64,000 nt of DNA from assembly GCA_025766275.1 (NCBI GenBank), contig JAFKAC010000145.1, forward strand, positions 52,490 through 116,489, read 5' to 3'. Origin of the DNA: Lactarius indigo (lineage: Eukaryota; Basidiomycota; Agaricomycetes; Russulales; Russulaceae). Position numbers and translations under genes: made by a program. Shown here piece after piece: positions 12,303 to 22,140 of the stretch. The notes under the pieces are model-generated. The model did not search any database, had not been told where the DNA came from, and saw only the letters and a program-made list of their open reading frames with translations. How positions within the stretch are numbered: the first letter of the stretch is position 1; each line of letters opens with the position of its first letter.

Positions 12303-13820
12303 CTATGATAGTTTTATGGGGCGACCTACTCGTCGCCGCGCGACGATGAGTGGCTCGAAGGCATCGCAGATGGGTTTAAATAGGTGATCCATACCCACCA
12401 CTGAAAACACCTCGACTCGTTCCAGGGCAGGAAGAAGATCCAAGACGGGTTCCCGGTTGTCTTGCATGAAGGAATGTGCAACGTCAAGTGCCACTCTAGC
12501 CGGTATCCGAACCGTTTTCACTTGCGGGACATGGTAGCAAAATCCACGCCATTGATCCGCTTGAAGGCAACCTTCTGTGATCCACGGTTCGTTATCCCAC
12601 GTGATGATGAGTTCTTCGACGGTGGACAACGGCCTAGAGAGCTCTCGGCCCAATTCCTCCAACGGGACACGCTTGGGGATGATTATTCTGAAAGGTTGTT
12701 CATCAACGGATTGGGAAACCGTGCCCGCGCAAAACATGAGCTTCGAATACCGAAGAGTCAAGCGAACCGCAGTAAATTGGCATTCTGTATCACGGATAAA
12801 CTTGCAGAGATGTGGAATAGGGAAGCCATGGGACCGGCCGCAGAGTGTAGCGTCGAGATGCTGCAGGGATGGGGCGGCCAACCCAAGGACGAGCGGTTGC
12901 AAGTATAATATATGGCCCGTAAAGATGAGGTGCGTGAGCTGCGACAGTGGGACGGCATCTCCTGCACTAGCGGGGGGCTCTGGGGGTTCGGGATATCTGG
13001 TGTTTGGCCAATAATCCAGATTCAGCTCAAGGCGACGCAGGTGGGACATGCGCTGCAAATTCGCGATGAGCGAAGCCTCTGGCAGTGCAGGGTACGCAAC
13101 TCTGAGGGTCAAAGTAAGTTCGGCGAGGCCCGTTGCCGATGATAGTAGCGGGGATAAGCATCTCGGTACAACTTCCCGTAACGTGAGCTGTCGCAGACAT
13201 GGGGCGGAACCCGAGAGGAACGTGTCGGGAAGAACAAGTTCGTGGTCGTGACAGCAAGAATAAGTTTTGTTGGGTGGACAAATTTCGAGACTTTCCAGCC
13301 TTGGAAAAGGGTGACTCAGCGCCTTGAGAAGCTTGGCCATGTCCTTGTATGATCTTCGAAGAGCAATTCGACGCACACGACTGCGGTGCTTAATGGCAGC
13401 AAGTGCGAATCCCTCCTCCTTTTCAGTCCAGGATGCAACGCAATAGTCGATCAAAATCGGAAGGGGAGGGAGACGGCTCAACATGATTGCCCTCGAAGAC
13501 CTGTGCGGAGTAAATAGCAAGTGTAGATGTAAACGGGAAGGTGACAAAAGAATGAGTTGTCGCCAGCTTCGGCACACATGTGCGAGCTTGAACCACCCAT
13601 CTCTACTGTTCCAAACGTCTTCATAACCAGGCCGGAGTTCTATGTCTTGCCGGTAAGCATCAAATATGTCCAAGAGGACATTTTCAGGAAGTTTATCGCC
13701 CGTCGTCCTACATGGCCACCAAAACCCACCGCTTAGCATCACCCGAGCACTACCGAAGAATAAAACATACCGATTTGCGAGGAGGGCGCCAGCAGTAGAA
13801 CGAGTGAGCATCATAGACAT
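12303..13820 (-). CDS. F-box protein 1
   Basis: Exon 1 (13771-13820) encodes 16 residues from MSMMLTRS; exon 2 (12303-13707) carries the rest, giving 484 residues. The start and intron were chosen by comparison with the two paralogues at 20.4-23.5 kb, which share the same start region and GTATGT donor. An open frame continues upstream to 13889, but the paralogues do not support it. The F-box is near residues 20-65 (GDKLPENVLLDIFDAYR, then WFKLAHVCRSWRQ). The rest is leucine-rich with irregular repeats, as in mushroom F-box families. Such proteins bind Skp1 through the F-box and recruit targets to SCF ubiquitin ligases; the target here is unknown. The gene belongs to a duplicated block whose other end is the BUD23 fragment at 14.3-14.8 kb. 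Confidence 0.85.
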   Translation of the reverse strand: MSMMLTRSTAGALLANRYVLFFGSARVMLSGGFWWPCRTTGDKLPENVLLDIFDAYRQDIELRPGYEDVWNSRDGWFKLAHVCRSWRQLILLSPSRLHLHLLFTPHRSSRAIMLSRLPPLPILIDYCVASWTEKEEGFALAAIKHRSRVRRIALRRSYKDMAKLLKALSHPFPRLESLEICPPNKTYSCCHDHELVLPDTFLSGSAPCLRQLTLREVVPRCLSPLLSSATGLAELTLTLRVAYPALPEASLIANLQRMSHLRRLELNLDYWPNTRYPEPPEPPASAGDAVPLSQLTHLIFTGHILYLQPLVLGLAAPSLQHLDATLCGRSHGFPIPHLCKFIRDTECQFTAVRLTLRYSKLMFCAGTVSQSVDEQPFRIIIPKRVPLEELGRELSRPLSTVEELIITWDNEPWITEGCLQADQWRGFCYHVPQVKTVRIPARVALDVAHSFMQDNREPVLDLLPALERVEVFSVVGMDHLFKPICDAFEPLIVARRRVGRPIKLS

Positions 13821-14329
13821 TGAAGACCCCTGACCGGCCTGACCGGTGCGCGGGTAGAAGATATTCGGATGATCGGAGCTACCTGTCATGGCACAGAATT
13901 CCCACGGCGGCGGCTATAGGCATCGGCGGCGGCGGCGGCGGCGGACGACAGTGGGGAACGCAGTTGGCCCCCGGGGTCGATCGAATGAGAGTACTGTCTG
14001 AGTCATCTCTCCCATAACGCCCAACTACCAGTGGAAACTGCTCCGAGCTCTACTTGCACCTTCTTGGGAACTTTAACTGTCCGCCTGGATAAACGAAGAC
14101 GGGTCATTTGACTATTGGTGGCTGTGTTGTCGGGGGAGCTACGCGTGATGCTTCTGTTCAGGCAAAAAGTCCAAGCGTGCGGTCCCCGCAGGCATAGCGT
14201 TTGTTAACATGGCTGAAATATTCCGACTGCACTCACGCCCTTTGAGTTCACGTCTAGTGCTTTATAGATGCATGTCACTGCACCTACTACAGCCAAAACT
14301 CCTGCATTATGCAAGATGAACAACTGTGC

Positions 14330-14784
14330 AACGCGCAAAGAAGGGGATAAGAAAAGAACCCGCGACGGACGTCTTCTTTCCATCGTCTCCGATCTGACTG
14401 GGTTAAAGGTGTCCAATGAGGAAGAAGCAAGAACTAGAAGAAGAGGGACGACGTACTTCCATCTTCCTTACGATCCAGTCCTTCCCACTTTCTGCATCCC
14501 ACTATTTTCTCCTCACGATTCTCGTTGTCTCCTTTTCTCGAACGTGGGCCTCACATTGTCGTCCTCCATGCCGCCATCGCCACCAATCACCATCGGCAAA
14601 TGCTGGGCAGCAGAAGCAGCGCCACCGTCGCCGACGAAGAGGCAGAGGATCACCTTGCGCGCCTTTTTGAGTTGGGGTAGTCGACGACGACGCCCCACCA
14701 AAGCCCGCCTTGGTGCGATGGGCGTGATCAGCTGGACCTGGTCGTCCGACGTCGGGTCCTGTAGAACCGCAGCACGGTGCGTCA
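14330..14784 (-). pseudogene. BUD23 3' fragment (truncated methyltransferase pseudogene)
   Basis: On the minus strand, broken frames give DDQVQLITPIA, KKARKVILCLFVGDGGAASAA and the Lys/Arg-rich tail start FEKRRQRES. These match the C-terminal half of the intact BUD23 gene at 23.9-25.0 kb (DDQVQLITSIA, KKARKVFLCLFVGDGGAASAA, FEKRRKRES). The S-adenosylmethionine-binding N-terminal half is absent. The last exon, coding GRKRRAVF in the intact gene, is partly deleted around 14340-14390. The fragment has no start codon or promoter of its own and cannot make a working enzyme. It is a passenger of the duplicated F-box block. Confidence 0.85.
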
Positions 14785-17310
14785 ACGCGACTGGTATCCA
14801 AGGGACTGGGAAGTGCGTCAATTTCGGTTACAGTCGCCCCCCGGCTCCGGCCCAGCTCTTCTCCATGACATCATCTAATGCTGACATACCCACGTCGATG
14901 GGTGACCTCGGCTTTTTTTCATTGGCAGGTGTATAGAAACAAGTTAGCATGGCAAAGCTTTCTGACACCGTCAATTTTCCCGCACCGGGACAACAATTTT
15001 TTGGCCAATGCCATGCGCAACAACAAGGCCCCAAGACGTACGGAAGGCATAAGGTTTTAAGCAATTCCTCGCAGGAAAAAATCACGACTCGGTCTTGTCT
15101 TTTGCGGGAAAGTCACATCTGGGCGATCGTAAATCGAGACGAGAGAGCATGTGTTTGGAAGGTTCTTGATTCGTTGGAGGCTTCGTTTATTCGTATTGGA
15201 TCTAGTCGGACCTCACTGGTTCTTGCTTATTACTTCTTGCTCCACTTCACGGCTCCACTTCACGATCTGTCAAGCATGTCAAGAGCCGTGGGTGCGTCCT
15301 GTGGATACCGCATAGCAAAGTCCCGTGGTTCTGCTCCTACCTTTGAATCGATTTCAGCCATCGGTTACACGATAAAGGCCTTATTACCCTCCTTAATCAC
15401 GCGCTATCGCTGGCTCTCTGTTCTCTCCGCACTTGTCGCCGCACCCCTCCGGAATTTCACGACGCCTTTTACAACTCACTGGGGCGACATGTGTGTGAAG
15501 CACATGTGGAACGCCACTCCGCCCGACTGGGAGACTCTGGATATCCCTCTCGCCGCTACCACGGTCGACCCCCACATTGCGCTTCAGCCCAGCGCGGTTG
15601 ATTGATGCTCTCTGCGAAGTTAGCACTCTCAGGCACCCAAAGCGCATCCTCGCACCTCTCCACTGGCACCTGTACTCATGTGTTCAACTACCCCATTTCA
15701 GATATGGCGCATATCTGTCCAAGAAGCAGGTCGCTGAGTTCATCGCACATCGCCAAGACATTTCAGAACTCGTCAACTCCTGAACACCATGGCATATCTT
15801 CCTCCGTCTCAAGGATACACGATGGCGGCTGGCCTACGGTTACCAATGCGCCGTGTCCCAAAATCTCTTAGTCGCCACGTATCGACTCTACAGGTACACA
15901 AGGACGAGCGAGACTGGTGATTCTCCGCATGACCAACTACGCACTCCCAACAGTATTGTATGACAACGTGCAAGCTGTCGTGCTGATCGCGCACTTCGAT
16001 TCCCCGCTCGTGTAACAGTAGACGCCGCACAAGCGCTCCAGAGGAGAAGCTTCGGTAGCGGACAAGGTGCTCTCTGGAGAACCTGTCACGGTGCTGTCAA
16101 AGTGCAATGACGCTGATGAAGCTGACCCACCATTCCTGCGCAGGTTGTACGAGACGCTCATCTGCGCCTGGTGTGCCAGTCCGTAATGTGTTTAGGTTTG
16201 TGGGCTTCAAGGGTCAGTACCCGAGCCCGGCGGATCTGACGGCTTTTATGAAAGAATTTGGTGTCGACGCAGCAGCTGTGACCTTCACCGTCCAGTAGGT
16301 CAACGGTGGTGGGTACGACCGAGCGACCCCAACTCGCTCCGAGGTGAACAGCAACATCCAGTACACGGGGCCATGGTTTACCTAACCCCGTTAATCTTCT
16401 ACAGCGCCGGTGGTACCTTGTCGATGTTGCCAAATAACGAGCCAGCTCCGAGAGATTTTCGCGCGAGTGGCGGCAATGGTGGAATTGGCTATGGGACTGC
16501 AGGTTGTGGAATAGTTCATTCCCGTCTTTCCTTCCCTGCATCTTGTACGTGTGCTGTTTTTTTGTCTCCTTGCAACTAGCGGACTAGCGGAGGCACAAAT
16601 CGCTTACCAGACTGCGACGTCTTCGCAGGTCCCTGAATCATCAGTACCGGCGGCGCAACTGACTTCAACCCCAAGGTCGGAGCGAGCCTCTCCAAGGGCA
16701 GCTTCTCGATTCGCACGCCGTATCAGGACGGTGTGGTGGCCGCCTAGTACCTCTAGCACCTCGGCGGCTAGTATTCCGTGTTCTGCAAGTGCGCTTCTTC
16801 TTGCCGTTACGACGTTACCTGACCCAACTCATTATAATCTGTGCAGACCTGAGGGTCGCTGGAGCCCCGATACTGCCGCGAAGGCACTCAAATATCCAAT
16901 ATACCGTGATGATGTTGGTCATGTCATGGGACACGGCCAGTGCGCAGTGCCCGTGCGTATTTCCTTCCTCCCTCTTACCTCTGTCCGTCCGTCGATTTAC
17001 CGATGTACAGACTGTAGTCAGCATAATCTTGTTACTTGATGACTACCAGCTCTCACAGGCATGACTGCGCCTGGCTTGCTCAACCCTTGGCTGCACGGCG
17101 ACGGCCTCACGAGCCTCAACGACATTACTATCAGGCTCTAATCCGGGTTTTGAAACCGACGGATTCACCGCCATTGCCGGATGGGACCTTATTCGTCCCA
17201 TAAAGCTTGTGTCTCTCATTGGATGATTTTGGGCTTCATAGGTCACACGGTCACAGGTCTTGGGATCGCCGACTTCGGAAAACTGCAGCAAATAATACTT
17301 GATCTTGATC
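14785..17310 (+). pseudogene. Sedolisin (peptidase S53, tripeptidyl-peptidase type) pseudogene, copy B
   Basis: This is a fuller but still broken copy. The signal-like LSVLSALVAAPL (about 15415) is followed by prodomain words PPDWETLDIPLAATT, PHIALQPS, AYLSKKQVAEFIA (15520-15750), then FKGQYPSPADLTAFMKEFGVDAA (about 16200-16270) and TDFNPKVGASLSKG (about 16650). After that comes PYQDGVVAA, followed by three in-frame TAG codons within about 30 bases (near 16744-16770) where live enzymes read a LE-LGG type sequence. The C-terminal part GLLNPWLHGDGLTSLNDIT and VTGLGIADFGKLQQ is recognisable at 17060-17290. Intron remnants are visible. Similarity with copy A covers 14785-16640. The functional family comprises secreted Ser-Glu-Asp peptidases active at acid pH; this locus is decayed. 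Confidence 0.75.
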
Positions 17311-18086
17311 AGGGATCAGAAGGCAGCGCATAAGTGAGATAATCCTCGGAGAACGATGGCGCAGAGTTGTCATGAATGTTTGATGATGACCGTAACATAT
17401 TTACCTCATATCGCATCCAACAATGGCTTTCCAGTCCTTACTAGTGTGTAAGCAGATTCCTTTCCTTATCAGTGGGCTCATCTGTAAAATGGGGGCCTGT
17501 CAAAGACCGGTCTGAACCGGTCTTTGGCAGCCTTAGATGCTGTGTGTAATGCTTGAAGAGGGCCTCCACGCCTTAATAACGTGCATATGATACGTGGATA
17601 CCATCTATGTGTTGGGCGTATCTCTATAATTTGAAGGTAGCGACAGTGCCCCACTAATTTCCTTCGCACCAATTTTGGGACGAAGTATAATATAATGGGA
17701 CTAGATGAAGCCATAATAATTTATAATTGCGGATAGCTCTCTGATCTTATATTTTATTAAATATTGCTTAAATGGTTATCAGTGCACGTGTGTCGCTCTA
17801 TTACCGCTGCCGGTGATGCGCGTTTTCACCCTCGGGTCCGATGGCCCAGGCACACGTATATGATGACTGGAGTGGCTTGAAACTCTTGAAGCTTGAAGGC
17901 GTCTGGCTGTTCAATTACCACTCTTCTTCCTAGCACCGATGTGAACCGCACATTTGTCATGATGGGTCCCGCCTAGGTCCTGCGGCGTCATGGTTCCTGT
18001 CATCACCGATATGAATAACTTAAAGGGCTCAACTGGCTGCGGTTCCTCTCAGGCTCGGGCAGTTCAAATTCCCAAGTGGCGTACTC
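17311..18086. other. Intergenic region with hairpin and AT-rich core
   Basis: No gene is supportable. It contains the strong inverted repeat at 17497-17530, an AT-rich stretch at about 17690-17775 and, at the right end, the probable promoter of the FAD oxidase gene. Confidence 0.45.
17497..17530. repeat. 15-bp inverted repeat with 4-base loop (hairpin)
   Basis: The left arm CTGTCAAAGACCGGT (17497-17511) and right arm ACCGGTCTTTGGCAG (17516-17530) pair at 14 of 15 positions around the loop CTGA, and ACCGGT is itself a palindrome. It is the strongest short hairpin I noticed in the window. It lies 3' of the decayed protease and could be the terminus of a small non-autonomous transposon or a transcript-end structure. 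No partner copy was found by eye. Confidence 0.7.
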
Positions 18087-20076
18087 ATGCTCTCGACGAC
18101 GCCTTTGCTCTGTGCTCTGTCACTGGCTGCATTGACATATGGCCATCCCGGAATATTGGATGACCGTGCAACACTGGGTGCAACACCTCGATTCAAGGCA
18201 ATCTGCCATCGGATTGCCGCAGCCATCTCTAATGCTTCCGAGGTGTTCTTTCCCCGTGCGTCCTGCGTATTTGCTCATTCCTAAGGTTAAAACTGATATC
18301 TGGATACTTTGACAGCTTCTCCTCAATATGCCATTGATATCTCACATATTTACTCGTCGAGTTCCGAGGTATCCGCCTGCTCCGTAGAGCCTGGGTCAGC
18401 GGACGACGTGAGCAAGATTGTACGAAGGCGTGTATTATTCAATCTATTTTCGCTGATTGCGTGCCTTTGTAGCTACGCATCATAGGGTCGACCCGCACGC
18501 CTTTTGCTGTGAAGGGCGGGGGTCACACGGCTAATCCTGGATTCTCCTCGACACGGGGTGTTCATATTTCCCTGACACGCTTCAACAACGTAACGGTTGG
18601 TCCTACTGCGGGAACGGTCGAGCTCGGTCCTGGTCTTACTTGGGATCAAGTGTATGCTGCGCTTGATCCCACTGGAGTGAATGTCATCGGAGGACGCGTA
18701 CCGGGAGTTGGTGTCGCCGGTTTGACACTTGGTGGCGGTGAGTACTGTTCATCACTGACGCCTCGACAGGGCGTAGGTCAATGTCTATATGTAGGTTTCT
18801 CATATAAAAGCAACGAATATGGCCTTTCTGTCGACAACGTCGTCAATTACGACCTTGTATTGCCCAATGGAACTATCACGACGGTTACCTCGAATGATAC
18901 GGACCTCTGGTTCGGTCTGAGAGTAGGTTATGACCTAGCGAATGCACCGCGGTCTTGCTGACATTTGAAACTGCAGGGAGGAATGAATAATTTTGTGCGC
19001 GACGAAATTGTTAGGGAATGATTGTCATAAAACTTAACTGATTTACAGGGAATTGTGACCAAGTTTGTTGTCAAGTCGTATCCGCAAAGCAAAATTTGGG
19101 TCTGTATCGAGACCAGATCTTAGAGAAGTCATACTGACACCAACGGAAGGGTGGTTTTATGTTTTATCCTCAGGACCAATTGAACGTGGTTAAAGACGCC
19201 CTCGTGAGGTATCAGCAAAAGCAAGACGTCAAGGCCTCTGTTGCGGTGATATTGAGTTACGGCTCTGGCCAAGTACGCTCAAAACCCTCGGTGTATCTAA
19301 AGAACTAAATTGACTCCTGATAGTTGACACTTGGTTCCTTCCTCTTTTATGATGCGCCTGTCCCTCCTCAGGGACTTTTTGATGACTTCTTGGCCATTCC
19401 AACCACCCTAAAGAATGTGTCGACTAAATCGTTCACAGATTTACTCCTATCGTTGAACCAATTAGGTCTTTCTTCCGGTAGTAGTACACGGTTGAGTTAA
19501 TGATCTCTTCTACCTAGCTGCGGTGATACTGACGCAGTACTTCTAGAAATTATTTCTCTGGTGTTCCAGTCACTAAGTACTCACCTGCTGTTTTTGACGC
19601 GTTTGTGAATCAAACCAAGGTCGGTACCTCTCTTCGAGCCAAGAATTGGGACCGAGTCCATAGGCTGAACGCGTTGGTAGTTTTGGGGCGCGTACCTTGC
19701 TTCTTTGGACAAAAATGCGTCCGTTACCGTGACCCTTGAGCCGTTCGACAGCGGCGTCTTCTCCCACGGGTCTGGGTCTGCGTTTCCTCCAGATCGCTCC
19801 CAGGCAATATTCCCATCTGTCACTGGCGCCACGTGGACCAATGCCTCGATGGATGGCATCGTTGCCTCTGCGTTGCGTAAAGAGAAGGCCACGATCCAGG
19901 CTGTCGCACTCGCGGAAGGGCAGAATGTGTCACATGCCGCGGTCTATGTGAATTACGCGTTGTTCGGTACACCACTAGAGGACATCTACGGACAGAATGT
20001 GGCGAGGCTTCGTAAGATCAGAGCGGCTATAGATCCAGGCGATGTTATGGGACTCGCTGGGGGATTCAAGTTTTAG
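18087..20076 (+). CDS. Secreted FAD-linked oxidase (FAD_binding_4 family, BBE-like)
   Basis: Ten exons (18087-18255, 18316-18419, 18473-18737, 18795-18922, 18977-18994, 19049-19099, 19150-19272, 19324-19490, 19538-19619, 19681-20076) give 500 residues in one frame, normal for the family. Residues 1-19 (MLSTTPLLCALSLAALTYG) form a signal peptide. The FAD-binding half has CSVEPGSADDVSKI, RTPFAVKGGGHTANPGF with the likely flavin-linking His at residue 109, GRVPGVGVAGLTLGGGFSYKSNEYGL, and WFGLRGGMNNFGIVTKF. I see no second, cysteinyl flavin link. The C-terminal half contains FWGAYLASLDKNA and ends IDPGDVMGLAGGFKF. Exon 5 is only 18 bp. Relatives oxidise sugars, alcohols or alkaloids with oxygen, making hydrogen peroxide; the substrate here is unknown. 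It is the only clearly intact non-F-box gene in the 10-24 kb accessory block. Confidence 0.88.
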
Positions 20077-20384
20077 TTCCTTTATAATGCTGGTGCTGCG
20101 CTCGACTGACCGCAGTTCGCTTGTCGTCTCAACACGCCCTTACCGTACGTACAGAGCCGCTTTAACTTCGCGTCTTTGTGTGTCTCCGTCTCTCCGTTGT
20201 GTTGTTCTACTATGTAATTTCAGTGGCCACTCATTTCTCGCATGGCACATGGCATTGTCAAGAAAGGTTGGAGGTTACAAAAAAAAAGTTCCCAATTCTG
20301 ACCAAGGTGACTGGATACACTATACGTTACGCAGTTTGATCAAGTACTATCCGCTCGACACCACACCCGTGCAGAATCCTGTTT

Positions 20385-21912
20385 CTAATATGTCCATACT
20401 AACCTTATGGGGCGTCCCGCTAGTCGCCGGGAATCCAAGAGTGGGCTGAAAGCATCACAGATGGGCTTATATAGACCATCTACACCCACCGCCGAAAACA
20501 CCTCGACTAGTTCCAGGGCAGGAAGAAGGTCCAGGACAGGCTCCTGGTCGCCCTGCTGGAAGGAATGCGCAACATCGCGTGCCACTTGAGCTGGTACCTG
20601 AACCTTTTTCACTTGCGGGACATGTTTGCAAAATTCACCCCATTGATACCATTGAATGCGACCATTTCTGCGCCATGGTTCGCAATCCCACGCAATGGTG
20701 AGTTCCTTGACGGTGGTCAACGGCCCAGAAAGCTCTCTGCCCAACTGCTTCAACGAGACAGGCTCGGGAATGCTTATTGTGAAAGGTTGGACATCGACGC
20801 CGACGGGGGACTGGGAACTCGTGCCAGCGCAAAACTTGAGCTTCTGCCCAAGACCCAAGGAAACATCGGTAAACCGACATTCTGCATCACAGATAAATTT
20901 GCAGAGACGCGAAATAGGGAAGGAGCGAAGGGACTGGCCGCAGAGTGCAGCGTTGAGATGTTGCAGGAGCGGGGCGGCCAACCTAATCACGAGCGCCTGC
21001 AAATATACTTGATGACCCCTAAAGAAGATATGAGTGAGCTCCGACAGTTGGACAACATCTCCCGCGCTATCAGAGGGTTGTGGGGAGTGGGTAGATCTGG
21101 TGTCGCGATAATCCAGATTCAACTCAAGGCGACGGAGGTGAGACATGCTCTGCAAATTCGCAATGAACCAAGCGTCCGGCAGTGCAGTGAACTTAGTAAC
21201 TCTGAGGGTCAAAGTAAGTTCGACAAGGCCCGTTGCAGAAGATAATAGTGGGGATAAGCGCCTCGGTATAATTACCTGTAACGAAAGTCGTCGCAGAGAT
21301 GGGGCGGAACCCGAGAGAAACGCGGCGGGAAGAATCAGTGTGTGACAATCGTGAGTGGGGCCGATGTCGAGACTTTCCAGGGAGGGAAAAGGGGAACCCA
21401 ATGCCTTGAGAAGTTTGAACATCTCGCCTGTGTATCGTTTCCGAAGGGTAATTCCATGCACACGACTACGGTGCTTAATAGCGGCAAATGTGAGATTTTC
21501 TTCCCTTTCCGTCCGGGCCCAGGTTCCGGTAGAATAGTCGATCAGAATCGGAAGAGAGGGGAGACGGCTCAAGACGGTTGCCTTCGAAGACCTGCGTGGA
21601 GTAAACAGCAGGTGGAGATGTAAACGGGAAGGTGACAATAGCACGACTCGTCGCCAGCTTCGGCACACATGAGCGAGCTTGAACCACCCGTCTCCACTGT
21701 TCCAGACCTTTTTGTAATTAGGCTGGATTTCTATGTCGTGCCGATAAGCATCAAATATGTCCAAGAGGACGTTTTCTGGGAGTTTATCGCCCCTATACCT
21801 ATATAGTATATACCATCAAAAACCACCACCGAGCGCCCCCCTTACGTGTGCGGAAAAAGAAAACATACCGGTTTGCGAGGAGGGTCCTGGCAGTAGACCG
21901 AGTGAGCATCAT
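20385..21912 (-). CDS. F-box protein 2
   Basis: Exon 1 (21869-21912) begins at the ATG ATG pair and exon 2 (20385-21798) follows, for 485 residues. In paralogue 1 there is an ATG two codons further upstream; here it is ATA, so the start moves to MMLTRSTAR. The F-box is GDKLPENVLMDIFDAYR with WFKLAHVCRSWRRVVLLSP; the remainder is leucine-rich, ending GRPIRLVWTY. It is closely related to the F-box copies at 12.3 and 22.1 kb and has a 3' flank clearly shared with the latter, so 2 and 3 are a tandem pair. Expected role: substrate receptor of an SCF ubiquitin ligase. The frame is open throughout, so it is probably functional. Confidence 0.85.
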
Positions 21913-22140
21913 GGATATTGATAACCCCTGACCGCAGCGCGGCTGACGTAGAAAATATTCCGTCGCCGATGGGAGCCACCTGTCATGGCACAGACACAGA
22001 ATTTCCACAGCTGCGGCCACAGACACGGCCCATCAAGATATGAAAATGGCCGTCTCACCTGGCATATGACCTCGTCAAGAAAGGTGAAGGCTGCCAAAAA
22101 CAAAAGTTTCCAATTTTAACTACTACAGGTGCTGAATACA

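Larger units (their letters stand above)
12303..14784. repeat. Duplicated block: F-box gene + spacer + BUD23 3' part (copy of 22.1-24.4 kb)
   Basis: Three consecutive parts match the 22.14-24.38 kb interval in the same order and orientation. They are the F-box gene, the spacer (13.9-14.33 kb against 23.6-23.9 kb, with recognisable words such as TAAACGAAG and CCAAGCGTG) and the 3' coding part of BUD23. Similarity stops abruptly near 14780, where the upstream region of the second protease pseudogene begins. The F-box protein copies differ at many residues, so the event is not recent. Confidence 0.75.

Noticed and set aside
13821..13889. Longer N-terminus of F-box protein 1 from an upstream ATG, and reading through the first intron
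   Set aside because: The paralogues at 20.4 and 22.1 kb share the start near MSMM/MSTI and a GTATGT/GTATAT donor at the same place; the upstream extension is not conserved.
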